Of a DNA stretch of 64,000 nucleotides, positions 16,638-25,109 are shown piece by piece (position 1 is the stretch's first letter; every line of letters starts with the position of its first letter). Location of the stretch: assembly GCA_016787605.1 (NCBI GenBank), contig JAEUUE010000124.1:32346-96345 (forward strand), read 5' to 3'. The notes under the pieces are model-generated. The model saw only the letters and a list, made by a program, of their open reading frames with translations, was not told the origin of the DNA and ran no database searches. The position numbers were made by a program, and so were the translations under genes. The stretch is from Cyclobacteriaceae bacterium. GTDB lineage: Bacteria; Bacteroidota; Bacteroidia; Cytophagales; Cyclobacteriaceae.

Positions 16638-17327
16638 CTACCCCGGCGTAACAAACCGGTATCCCACCCCCTTAATGGTAACGATCTCCACCTGCTGGTC
16701 CTCCTTGAGGTAATCACGCAGCTTGGTGACGTACACATCCAGGTTCCTGGAATTGAAGAAGGAATCGTCGCCCCATACCCGCAACAGGATATCCTTGCGC
16801 TGCACGATGACATTCTTGTTTTCGGCCAGCACGGTCAGCAGCATGGCTTCGCGGTGGGAGAGTTTCTTCACCGAATCCCCCCGCTTCAGTTCATAACGCT
16901 GAGGATGGAAGGTGTAGTGACCGATGGCAATCTCCTCGGAGCCCGACGGGCCGGTCTTGCGGGAAAGCTTGAGCAGGTTATTTACCCGGACAATCAATTC
17001 TTCCATGCTGAAGGGCTTCCGGAGATAATCATTGCCGCCGGTCTCAAAGCCTTTCACCACATCTTCGGTCTGCGTTTTGGCGGTTACAAAGATGATCGGC
17101 ACTTCGGGATCAACGCGGCGGATTTCTCCGGCGATGGTATAACCGTCCTTGTGGGGAAGCATGATGTCGAGTACGCAGATCTGGGGACGATGCTGGAGAA
17201 AAACGGGCAGGGCATCTTGGCCGTCGTTGACCATGTGCACCGTATAGTCGCGGCTCTCCAGGCTTTCCTTGACGATTCTCCCCAGGAAGGGTTCGTCTTC
17301 CACATACAGGATGCTCACCTTGCCCAT
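16638..17327 (-). CDS. OmpR/PhoB family response regulator
   Basis: 229 residues. The receiver domain has acidic pocket Glu10-Asp11, phosphoacceptor Asp54 (CVLDIMLP), Thr82 and Lys104 (YLRKPF). The C-terminal winged helix (about 130-229) contains KLSHREAMLLTVLAENKNVIVQRKDILLRVWG and DVYVTKLRDYLKEDQQVEIVTIKGVGYRFV. It starts 4 nt after the stop of the histidine kinase gene, so the pair is one operon. Probable targets include the divergent GLPGLI/barrel genes (inference). Confidence 0.96.
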   Translation of the reverse strand: MGKVSILYVEDEPFLGRIVKESLESRDYTVHMVNDGQDALPVFLQHRPQICVLDIMLPHKDGYTIAGEIRRVDPEVPIIFVTAKTQTEDVVKGFETGGNDYLRKPFSMEELIVRVNNLLKLSRKTGPSGSEEIAIGHYTFHPQRYELKRGDSVKKLSHREAMLLTVLAENKNVIVQRKDILLRVWGDDSFFNSRNLDVYVTKLRDYLKEDQQVEIVTIKGVGYRFVTPG

Positions 17328-17331
17328 GATG

Positions 17332-18825
17332 TCAGGAATGCTGTTTAGGAAGCATGACCGTAAAGGTACTGCCTTTGCCCGGAGCGCTGGTCACGGTGAT
17401 GGAGCCTCCATGCTTTTTGACCACCTGGTCCACGTAGCTGAGACCCAGGCCGTGCCCCTTGATGTTGTGTACGTCGCCCGTGGGCAGGCGGAAGAAACGC
17501 TCAAAGATCCTCGACTGGAACTCCGTGGGAATTCCTAATCCCTTGTCACTAACGGCCAGGGACACCGTCGAACCCAGATCGCTGAGCAGAACAGTGATCT
17601 CCGGTTTTTCCGGGCTGTATTTGAGCGCGTTGTCCAGCAGATTGTAAATCACATTGGTGAGGTGAACGGCGCTGCCCTCTACCGTGAAGTGGTCTCCTTT
17701 CTTTTCAAAAGAGAGTGTAGCCCCGGATTTGTCCAGGACGAGTTTCATGGAGTTGAGTATGGTGGTCACCATTTCGTCTACCGGGACCGGAGCCATGTCG
17801 AGTGTCACGCCCCGCTCATCGAAGAGCGAGGTGGTCAGTACCTTATCGGCTAGCAGCGAAAGCCGCTGAAGTTCGAACTGTGCGATATCGAGGTACTCCG
17901 CAGTGAGTTTGGGATTGTCAATGCCGCGGAAGTTTTTCAGCGCTTCGAGGGCCACGCTCACCGTTGCGATGGGCGTTTTCAACTCGTGGGTCATGTTGCT
18001 GATGAAATCATTCTTCAGCGCCATCAGCCGTTGCTGAGACCGGAGGCTGCGGTACATGACCACAAAGGCACCCAGCGTGATCAGGGTCAGAACCCCGCTG
18101 AACAGGATTTGAGGCATGATTTCCCGGAAGAGGTGGGGACGCACCTCGGTCAGTGTGGCGGAGTATCCAAAGAAGGGATCCACGCGCACCCAGTACGTGC
18201 GCAGCTCAGTGCCGAAATAGCTGCGTTCACGTTCAGACTCGTTTTCCGGATCCGCCATGCGTCGCATGCGGATCTGACCACGACCGTCGGGCGGGAGTGG
18301 CGGGAAGCTTCCTCTTTTTGACACCTTCGCTGGCGTTGAGATGCCGGCCTTTTCCAGCTGGCGTTGCAGCCCGCGTTGGATGCTATCCAGGCTGAGGGAG
18401 TCGTTGCGCAGGCGCACCGTAAAACGTGTATTGGGCCGGATGTCGCCCTCGTTAATCCGGGAGGCAACGGACCGAAGAACCTGATGAATGGAATCCTTTT
18501 CGGAGGTAGATGAAATGAATACTTGTACCTGCCCATCGGTTTGTTTCGGAGGAGGAGTTCCGCCGAGAAGCACCACCGTGGTATCCCTCCTCTTCGAATA
18601 GGTTATGGTCCCGCCAGAGTCAAGCGGAGTCGTCTCAATGTTTTGAAGGAGCATGGAATCCCTGAGCGCCATGACCGTTTCCCGAAGCAGTCGTCCGGTA
18701 TCACCCCGCAAGTCTTCGGCGGCCTTCTGGTACGAATTGCGCAGCCATAAAACCTGGAGCGTCACCAGCAGGATCATGCTGGTGCTCATCAGGGCCAGGG
18801 TGAGGTAATGCTTGGTGGCTTTCAT
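17332..18825 (-). CDS. Membrane sensor histidine kinase
   Basis: 497 residues from the ATG at 18825; the frame opens earlier, but this start places the first membrane helix at residues 8-28. A periplasmic sensor of about 210 residues (30-240) has no recognisable fold and includes a proline-rich stretch (SFPPLPPDGRG). The second helix is 240-258. HisKA carries His280 (NDFISNMTHELKTPI), and the ATPase has the N box NLLDNALKYSP, G1 DKGLGIP and G2 GHGLGLSYV. It is encoded with an OmpR-type regulator and divergent from GLPGLI and OMP genes. Confidence 0.95.
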   Translation of the reverse strand: MKATKHYLTLALMSTSMILLVTLQVLWLRNSYQKAAEDLRGDTGRLLRETVMALRDSMLLQNIETTPLDSGGTITYSKRRDTTVVLLGGTPPPKQTDGQVQVFISSTSEKDSIHQVLRSVASRINEGDIRPNTRFTVRLRNDSLSLDSIQRGLQRQLEKAGISTPAKVSKRGSFPPLPPDGRGQIRMRRMADPENESERERSYFGTELRTYWVRVDPFFGYSATLTEVRPHLFREIMPQILFSGVLTLITLGAFVVMYRSLRSQQRLMALKNDFISNMTHELKTPIATVSVALEALKNFRGIDNPKLTAEYLDIAQFELQRLSLLADKVLTTSLFDERGVTLDMAPVPVDEMVTTILNSMKLVLDKSGATLSFEKKGDHFTVEGSAVHLTNVIYNLLDNALKYSPEKPEITVLLSDLGSTVSLAVSDKGLGIPTEFQSRIFERFFRLPTGDVHNIKGHGLGLSYVDQVVKKHGGSITVTSAPGKGSTFTVMLPKQHS

Positions 18826-18959
18826 GGGTAGTGGCAGCAAAAGTAACGGCTTTACCCTGCAGGCCGTTCGGCGTTTAACCTTAATTAACCTTTGATAAAG
18901 AACTATTAACCCCTGCCCGCCATCTCTACCCGTACATTTACACGGCATTTGAACCAACT

Positions 18960-19730
18960 ATGACATTACGCAAGCATATGAGAAATCTGATCGTCATTAT
19001 CGGCATCCTGGTTTGCCTGGCTGCCGCCCAGGTCGTCTTTGCTCAAGGCACAGACGGCGTCATCACCTACGAGGTAAAGGTGAACCTTCACCGCCGGATT
19101 CCTCCCGGCCAGGAGGCTCGCAAGGCCATGATCCCGGAATTCAGAACCACCCGGCAACAGCTTTTCTTCAATGGCAACGAGTCGTTCTACAAGCCGATCA
19201 TCGAAGATGAAGAAGAAGACATGATGCCCAGCGGTGGAGGAGGCGGGGTGCGCATCCGGATGCAGCAAGCTAACGATGAGATCTACATCAACCCGGGCAG
19301 CACGCAGTTGATTTCCAAAAGGGAGTTCATGGGAAAGGAGTACCTGATCGAAGACACCCTGAAGATTTCTCCCTGGAAGCTGGGCACGGAGACCCGGGAG
19401 ATCCTCGGATATACCTGCAAGATGGCCTGGTATGTGGATGAACGCCAGCCCGACCGAAAAATGGAAGTCACCGCCTGGTATACTGATCAGCTGCGTCCCA
19501 TGCTGGGCCCCGAGCAATTTGGTACGCTGCCGGGCGCCGTGCTCGCGGTGGATATCAACAATGGGGAGCGCGTCATCGTGGCCCGGCAGGTGGAAATGCG
19601 TGAACTAAAGAAGAGTGAAATGAAAGTCCCGACCAGCGGACAGAAGGTGACGCAGGCGGAATTCAGGAAGATTGTCGATGAAACCATGAAGCAGATGGGC
19701 GGCAACGGCCGCATGATCATCCGCAACTAG
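18960..19730 (+). CDS. GLPGLI family protein
   Basis: 256 residues (250 if the ATG at 18978 is used); the signal peptide ends near VVFAQG. Family landmarks are GVITYEVKVNLHR, ILGYTCKMAWYV, VTAWYTDQL, and the eponymous motif as GTLPGAVLAVDINNGERV. An acidic patch (EDEEEDMMPSGGGGG) lies near residue 85. GLPGLI proteins are periplasmic, of unknown function, and often sit beside an outer-membrane barrel, as here. The gene is divergent from the histidine kinase. Confidence 0.9.
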   Translation: MTLRKHMRNLIVIIGILVCLAAAQVVFAQGTDGVITYEVKVNLHRRIPPGQEARKAMIPEFRTTRQQLFFNGNESFYKPIIEDEEEDMMPSGGGGGVRIRMQQANDEIYINPGSTQLISKREFMGKEYLIEDTLKISPWKLGTETREILGYTCKMAWYVDERQPDRKMEVTAWYTDQLRPMLGPEQFGTLPGAVLAVDINNGERVIVARQVEMRELKKSEMKVPTSGQKVTQAEFRKIVDETMKQMGGNGRMIIRN

Positions 19731-19797
19731 AAACCTAAAACCTGCCTATGCCGTCCCGGGTGTACTCTCGTGTATAACGAGCAACCCAATTTTTCCT

Positions 19798-22614
19798 ATG
19801 ATCAAAAAAATACTATTTCCCGTCCTCCTTCTCACCGCACTGACCTCCTTCGGGCAGCGGTATAGCCTCAAAGGCCAGGTTTCGGATACGCTTAAAAGCG
19901 GCCTCCCCTCTGCCACGGTGATGCTCCTGCAGCAAAAGGATTCGTCGCTGGTGAGCTTCGGGTCCACGGATCGACAGGGGATGTTTGAGTTGAAGAACGT
20001 CGCCCGCGGTGATTACCAGCTCAAGATCACCTTCGTGGGATACGCCCCGGCCATCCGGAAGATAAGCGCCGCGGAGTTCACCGGCCCGGTGCTCGATGTG
20101 GGTCGGCTGACGATGGAACCCGTTTCAAAGGAACTGGAGGAACTGGTGGTTAAGGGGGAGAAGGCCCCGGTCACCGTGAAGAAGGACACCATCGAATTCA
20201 ATGCCGGCTCCTTCAAAGTAAAGCAGAATGCCAACGTGGAAGACCTGCTGAAGAAAATGCCGGGCATCGAAGTGGAAACCGACGGATCGATCCGCGCCCA
20301 GGGCGAACAAGTACAGCGCGTCATGGTAGACGGCCGGGAATTTTTCGGTCGCGATCCCAAGCTGGCCACGCGGAACCTCCCGGCCGATGCGATTGACAAA
20401 GTGCAGGTGTACGACAAGAAATCTGACCAGGCCGTGTTTACCGGCATCGACGACGGGCAGCGGGAAAAGACGATCAACCTCGAACTCAAGGAAGAGAAAC
20501 GCAACGGCGCCTTCGGCAACATGATGGCGGGAGCGGGAACGGACGACCGGTTCCAGGCCCGCGCCAGCATCAATAAATTCGCGAAAGGGGAACAGCTGTC
20601 TTTTCTCGGCATGGGAAACAACGTCAACGAGCAGGGCTTTTCCATGGATGATTACATGAACTTCTCCGGGGGCTCGCAGCAAATGATGGGAGGAGGGGGA
20701 GGAGGCCGCATGAGCATCCAGATTGACGGCAACAACTCGAACGGGGTGCCGCTCAATTTTGGCGGGCGGCAGAACGGTATCCTGACCAATTATGCCGGCG
20801 GGTTGAATACCAACCAGGATTTTGGAACGAAGACGAAACTCAATGCGAGCTACTTCTACAACAATCTCAACCAGAATATCAGCCAGGTGCTGAACCGCAT
20901 CAACTACCTTCCGAATGGAAGCTATGACTTTAACCAAAACAGCAAGCAACTCAACCAGAGCGACAACCACCGGGGCAACCTCGTGCTGGATCATGCCATT
21001 GACTCTGCCAATTCACTGAAGTTCACGGCGTCCGCCACCTTGACGCACAGTGAGCAATCCATCCAGAGCGTGAGCCAGACCTATAATATCAATGATGCCT
21101 TGCAGAACGAAAGTATCCGCGATACTTACAACAAGGGAACGAGCTCGAACCTGAATTCAAGCCTGTTGTACCGCCACCGCTTCCCCAAGAAGGGCCGGAC
21201 TATCTCCGCCACCCTCAGCGCCGGCCTCAGCCAGACCAATTCAGACGGTACCCTTTCTTCCACCAATGAGTTCTTCACCAACGTTCCGGAGAAGAAAGTC
21301 ATCGAGCAGACCAACACGCAGAAGAACGAGAACTATAGCTACGGCGCGCAGGTTTCTTACACGGAGCCCCTGGGGGGAAGGAAGTACCTGGAGGCGAACT
21401 ACTCCATCCGGACCAACCGCAATGATGTCATCCGGGATGTGTACAACGTCAATGGAGGGGCACCGGTCTACAATGACACCCTCAGCAACCGCTACAACAG
21501 CAACTACCTGTACAGCAGGCCCGGGCTAAACCTTCGTGTCAATCGCCAGAAGTTCAATTTTACGGTGGGTGCCAGCTACCAGAACACGCGCCTGAAGGGC
21601 GATCTCACCCTGCGCGACACTACAATTGACCGCACGTTTGAGAACATCCTGCCTGTTGCCCGTTTCAACTATGATTTTTCAAGCCTCAAGCACCTGAGTT
21701 TCAACTATGAGACCAACATGCAGGAACCGACGATCCAGCAATTGCAGCCGGTGATCGACAACACGGATCCGCTGAACCTGTCTTCGGGTAATCCTAACCT
21801 CCGGCCGGGCTATGCCCACCAGTTCAGGCTGAATTACACGCAATTTGATCCGGCCTCGTCCATTGGATTCTTTGCCTTCATCAACTCCACGTATACGACC
21901 AACGCCATTGCCTACTCCCAGACTGTTGACCCCCAGACCCTGGTTCGGCTCACCGTTCCGGTCAACGTCGACTACAACCTGCGCATTTCCGGCAATTTCA
22001 ATTTTGGTTTCCCGATCCGGAAGATCAACAGCCGCGTCAGCGTGGGTCCCAACTACACCTATAATAGGGGAATAACCCTGATCAACCTGCAGGAAAACCA
22101 CTCCGACTCGCGCACCTACGGCGGCACCGTGCGGTATGACTATACCTTCAAGGAAATCCTGACGCTGGGTCTTAGCGCCAACCTGAGCCAGAACAAGACA
22201 GAGTACAGCTTCAATACGGCACAGAATCAGCAGTACCTCAATGAGACCTATAGCAGTGACCTGAACATCAACTTTCTCAAGAACTACTCCTTCAATACCA
22301 GTTACGATTTCTATCACTATCGCAGCCAGACGACCGGCTTTGACCAAACCATCCCGATTCTCAATATGTCGATCTCGCGTTTTCTGTTGAAGAACAATGT
22401 AGGGGAGTTGAAGTTTGCCGTCGTGAACGCACTCGACAAGAGCTTGGGGGTGTCGCAAACGGCGACGAGCAACTACCTCCAGCAGGAGACGATGAACAAC
22501 CTCGGGCGGTACTACATGATCAGTTTCACCTACGCACTCAACAAACAGCTGAACCCCATGGGAGGGGGCCGGGGCGGCCGCCGCGGAGGCATGCGCATGA
22601 TGATGAATAACTGA
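19798..22614 (+). CDS. Outer-membrane beta-barrel receptor-like protein with carboxypeptidase-like domain
   Basis: 938 residues. A signal peptide ends at SFGQ. Residues 20-110 are a carboxypeptidase-regulatory-like domain (YSLKGQVSDTLKSGLPSATVMLLQ). A plug-like region follows (NVEDLLKKMPGIEVETDGSIRAQGEQVQRVMVDGREFFG, then KVQVYDKKSDQAVFTGIDDGQREKTINLELK). A long barrel with alternating aromatic strands runs to the C-terminus. The tail MGGGRGGRRGGMRMMMNN is unusual. This is the 'outer membrane beta-barrel family' type that accompanies GLPGLI proteins, not a SusC partner, as no SusD gene is present. The cargo is unknown. Confidence 0.92.
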   Translation: MIKKILFPVLLLTALTSFGQRYSLKGQVSDTLKSGLPSATVMLLQQKDSSLVSFGSTDRQGMFELKNVARGDYQLKITFVGYAPAIRKISAAEFTGPVLDVGRLTMEPVSKELEELVVKGEKAPVTVKKDTIEFNAGSFKVKQNANVEDLLKKMPGIEVETDGSIRAQGEQVQRVMVDGREFFGRDPKLATRNLPADAIDKVQVYDKKSDQAVFTGIDDGQREKTINLELKEEKRNGAFGNMMAGAGTDDRFQARASINKFAKGEQLSFLGMGNNVNEQGFSMDDYMNFSGGSQQMMGGGGGGRMSIQIDGNNSNGVPLNFGGRQNGILTNYAGGLNTNQDFGTKTKLNASYFYNNLNQNISQVLNRINYLPNGSYDFNQNSKQLNQSDNHRGNLVLDHAIDSANSLKFTASATLTHSEQSIQSVSQTYNINDALQNESIRDTYNKGTSSNLNSSLLYRHRFPKKGRTISATLSAGLSQTNSDGTLSSTNEFFTNVPEKKVIEQTNTQKNENYSYGAQVSYTEPLGGRKYLEANYSIRTNRNDVIRDVYNVNGGAPVYNDTLSNRYNSNYLYSRPGLNLRVNRQKFNFTVGASYQNTRLKGDLTLRDTTIDRTFENILPVARFNYDFSSLKHLSFNYETNMQEPTIQQLQPVIDNTDPLNLSSGNPNLRPGYAHQFRLNYTQFDPASSIGFFAFINSTYTTNAIAYSQTVDPQTLVRLTVPVNVDYNLRISGNFNFGFPIRKINSRVSVGPNYTYNRGITLINLQENHSDSRTYGGTVRYDYTFKEILTLGLSANLSQNKTEYSFNTAQNQQYLNETYSSDLNINFLKNYSFNTSYDFYHYRSQTTGFDQTIPILNMSISRFLLKNNVGELKFAVVNALDKSLGVSQTATSNYLQQETMNNLGRYYMISFTYALNKQLNPMGGGRGGRRGGMRMMMNN

Positions 22615-22643
22615 TTTTCAAATTAACAGGTTAACTTGGGGCT

Positions 22644-23555
22644 ATGCGTCGCCTGCTAGTCCTTCTGCTCGTAGTTCCCGTCGTGGGGTTTGCGCAACCT
22701 AAGATCTATACACCCAAATTCGATGTCCAGGGTCACCGGGGTTGCCGGGGGTTACGGCCGGAAAACACGGTGCCGGCATTCCTGCTGGCACTGGATTCGG
22801 GGGTTACCACGCTCGAGATGGACCTGGTCATTACCCGCGACCGGAAAGTAGTGGTTTCGCATGAGCCGTGGATGTCGGGATCCATCTGCCTTGATCCTGC
22901 CGGGAACGAAATTGCCGCCAAAGACACGCTCAAGCACAATATCTATGCGCTCACCTATGATGAAGTGCGCCGTTACGATTGCGGATCGAAAGGTAACGAG
23001 CGGTTCCCCGAACAGGTGAAGATGATGGCCTATAAGCCGTTGCTGCGGGATGTAATCGTCGCGGTCGAGAACCACATCAAGAACCATACAAAATATGAGG
23101 TGGACTATAACGTGGAGATCAAGTCCGGTCCCAAGGGAGACGATAAGTTTCACCCGAAGCCGGAGGAGTTTTCCAACCTGGTCTACGAGTTGCTCGATCA
23201 GTATCTTCCCATGAACCGGGTGGTTATCCAGTCGTTCGATTTCCGCGTGCTGAAGTATTGGCACACGCAGTACCCGGATATCCGGTTGGCTGCCCTGGTC
23301 GAGAACAAGAAGAGTCTTGATGACAACCTCAAGGCACTGGGGTTTACCCCGTCCATCTACAGCCCTTACTACAAGCTGGTGACGCCTGAGATGGTGGCCC
23401 GGTGCAAGGAGCTTAAAATTCGACTCATTCCCTGGACGGTAAACGATGAGCGCGAAATGCTGGCCCTGAAGGGAATGGGTGTTGATGGGTTCATTACCGA
23501 CTATCCCGACCGGGCGGCCAAGTATCAGATGACGCTGAAGATCGATCGGAAATAG
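22644..23555 (+). CDS. Glycerophosphodiester phosphodiesterase, exported
   Basis: 303 residues with a signal peptide (MRRLLVLLLVVPVVGFAQ). GDPD motifs are GHRGCRGLRPENTVPAF (catalytic His31, Arg32, Glu39), TTLEMDLVITRDRKVVVSHEPWM (metal Glu and Asp, second catalytic His), VEIKSGP, and LIPWTVNDEREMLALKGMGVDGFITDYPD. It hydrolyses glycerophosphodiesters to glycerol-3-phosphate and alcohol, here presumably in the periplasm. It starts 29 bp after the barrel gene and may share its transcript. Confidence 0.94.
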   Translation: MRRLLVLLLVVPVVGFAQPKIYTPKFDVQGHRGCRGLRPENTVPAFLLALDSGVTTLEMDLVITRDRKVVVSHEPWMSGSICLDPAGNEIAAKDTLKHNIYALTYDEVRRYDCGSKGNERFPEQVKMMAYKPLLRDVIVAVENHIKNHTKYEVDYNVEIKSGPKGDDKFHPKPEEFSNLVYELLDQYLPMNRVVIQSFDFRVLKYWHTQYPDIRLAALVENKKSLDDNLKALGFTPSIYSPYYKLVTPEMVARCKELKIRLIPWTVNDEREMLALKGMGVDGFITDYPDRAAKYQMTLKIDRK

Positions 23556-23593
23556 GCCTTCGACTTCGCTGCGCTTGCGCCGTATTGCGACTT

Positions 23594-23612
23594 AACGCCT
23601 TTGCGAGAACCC
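23594..23612. repeat. Dispersed intergenic repeat (CGCCTTTGCG type)
   Basis: AACGCCTTTGCGAGAAC here resembles CGCGCCTTTGCGTGAAA at 27528-27544. Both lie directly after gene ends in otherwise empty gaps. This suggests a small family of intergenic repeats; two copies in one window is thin evidence. Confidence 0.35.
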
Positions 23613-23640
23613 TTGATACCCCAATTCCCCAGGCTTTGCC

Positions 23641-23648
23641 TATTTTTG
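23641..23648 (+). promoter_or_regulatory. Predicted -7 box of the PfkB kinase gene
   Basis: TATTTTTG matches TAnnTTTG and ends 18 nt before the ATG at 23667. No convincing -33 element is seen at 17-21 nt. Confidence 0.45.
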
Positions 23649-23666
23649 TCCACCTAATTTCAACCC

Positions 23667-24659
23667 ATGAAATACGATGTATACGGCGTGGGAAACGCCA
23701 TTGTGGATATTGTGACGGAAGTAGATATCGACTTCTTCGAGAGAAACAACGTCGAAAAGGGCGTTATGACCCTCGTGGACGAGAAGCGCCAGCTTGAATT
23801 GATGAAGGTGATCGACATGAAGCGAAGCAAAATGTCGGGTGGCGGGTCTGCGGGGAATACTGTGGTGGCCATCAACCAACTCGGCGGCAAGAGCTTTTAC
23901 TCTTGCCTGGTCGCTCACGATGACCTCGGCCACTTTTTCCTGATGGATCTCGAGCGGAACGGGGTGCACACCAACCTGAAATATGCCGACTGCCCACCCG
24001 GACACACCGGCCGCTGCCTGGTGATGACGTCGCCCGACGCCCAGCGCACCATGAACACGTTCCTCGGCGTGAGCTCCTTCCTTGCCCCCCAGCACCTGGA
24101 TGAAGAGGCGATCCGGAATTCGCATTACCTCTACCTGGAGGGATACCTGGTTTCCAGCCCCAAAGGCCTGGATGCCATGAAGGAAGCCAAGAAGATCGCG
24201 GAACAGCACAACGTGAAGGTGGCGCTGACCTTCAGCGATCCCAGCATGACGAAATATTTTTCCAGGCAGATGGAGGAAATCGTTGGTGCGTCCGTGGATC
24301 TCCTGTTCTGCAACGAAGAAGAAGCCATGATCTTCACCGGAACCGACTTCATTTCCGACGCCCGTGAAAAACTCCGCGGCGTAGCCAAGCGATTTGCCAT
24401 CACGCTGGGTGCCAACGGCGCATTGATTTTTGACGGGGACACCTACATCGAAATAGAACCTTACAAGGTAAGGGCCGTGGATACCAACGGGGCCGGTGAT
24501 ATGTTTGCGGGTGCCTTTCTTTTTGGGATCACGCATCAGCACAGTTATGCCGAAGCGGGGAAACTCGCGTCCCTGGCGTCTTCCCGCGTGGTGACCCAGT
24601 GGGGGCCCCGCATGCAGCCGGAAGACGTGAGAAAGGTACTCGGCGATTTGATCAGTTGA
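23667..24659 (+). CDS. PfkB family carbohydrate/nucleoside kinase (adenosine kinase-like)
   Basis: 330 residues. PfkB signature 1 is MSGGGSAGNTVVAINQLGG (residues 56-74). Signature 2 is VDTNGAGDMFAGAFLFG, with the catalytic Asp in GAGD. Substrate-binding elements such as VGNAIVDIVTEVD at the N-terminus and NTFLGVSSFL resemble bacterial adenosine kinases. The reaction would be ATP-dependent phosphorylation of adenosine or a related nucleoside; a ribokinase-like sugar substrate cannot be ruled out. The next gene begins 1 nt after the stop. Confidence 0.92.
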   Translation: MKYDVYGVGNAIVDIVTEVDIDFFERNNVEKGVMTLVDEKRQLELMKVIDMKRSKMSGGGSAGNTVVAINQLGGKSFYSCLVAHDDLGHFFLMDLERNGVHTNLKYADCPPGHTGRCLVMTSPDAQRTMNTFLGVSSFLAPQHLDEEAIRNSHYLYLEGYLVSSPKGLDAMKEAKKIAEQHNVKVALTFSDPSMTKYFSRQMEEIVGASVDLLFCNEEEAMIFTGTDFISDAREKLRGVAKRFAITLGANGALIFDGDTYIEIEPYKVRAVDTNGAGDMFAGAFLFGITHQHSYAEAGKLASLASSRVVTQWGPRMQPEDVRKVLGDLIS

Positions 24660-24660
24660 C

Positions 24661-25098
24661 ATGAAGAAGGTACTCTTATCCCTGGCTTTCTTCCTTTCCT
24701 TCCTGGCTGCACGCGGGCAGGAGAAGTCACCGGAAGCGCTGCTGGCCGCCTGGGAGAAGTCGTGGAACACCTATGACTTGAAGGAAGTGCCCCGTCTTTT
24801 TGTTGCCGATCAGTCGGTGACGTATTTCTCCAGTGAAAGAGCAGGCCTCATCCAGGGGATAGACTCACTCATCAAGCATCACCGGGGATTTGGATTTGTG
24901 GAGGGCGGAAAGACCTCCGCCAATCGCCTCTGGCTGACCGACGTGCGTCATCGTCCGCTCTCGGCCACGGCGTTGTGGCATTTCCAGCGGCCGGGTAGCC
25001 CGGAGCAGCGGGGCCCGGTAACGTTTATCCTGCAGCGAAGTGGGGAGGGTTATCGCATCGCCCATGCCCATTTTTCGAATGACCCCAAAGGGCGGTAA
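24661..25098 (+). CDS. Exported SnoaL/DUF4440-like protein (NTF2 fold)
   Basis: 145 residues. MKKVLLSLAFFLSFLAARGQ is a signal peptide. The rest fits an NTF2-like cone fold: ALLAAWEKSWNTYDLKEVPRLFVADQSVTYFSSERAGLIQGIDSLIKHHRGFGF, then a beta sheet (LWLTDVRHRPLSATALWHFQRPG, PVTFILQRSGEGYRIAHAHFS). DUF4440/SnoaL-like proteins bind small ligands or act as isomerases or hydrolases; no catalytic pair is identifiable here. It is coupled to the upstream kinase and followed 11 bp later by an M16 peptidase gene. Confidence 0.8.
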   Translation: MKKVLLSLAFFLSFLAARGQEKSPEALLAAWEKSWNTYDLKEVPRLFVADQSVTYFSSERAGLIQGIDSLIKHHRGFGFVEGGKTSANRLWLTDVRHRPLSATALWHFQRPGSPEQRGPVTFILQRSGEGYRIAHAHFSNDPKGR

Positions 25099-25109
25099 CT
25101 TACGCCCGA

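Noticed and set aside
19798-22614. SusC/SusD polysaccharide utilisation locus
   Set aside because: There is no SusD-like lipoprotein, glycan-active enzyme cluster or SusC signature next to the barrel gene. The GLPGLI neighbour points to a different class.
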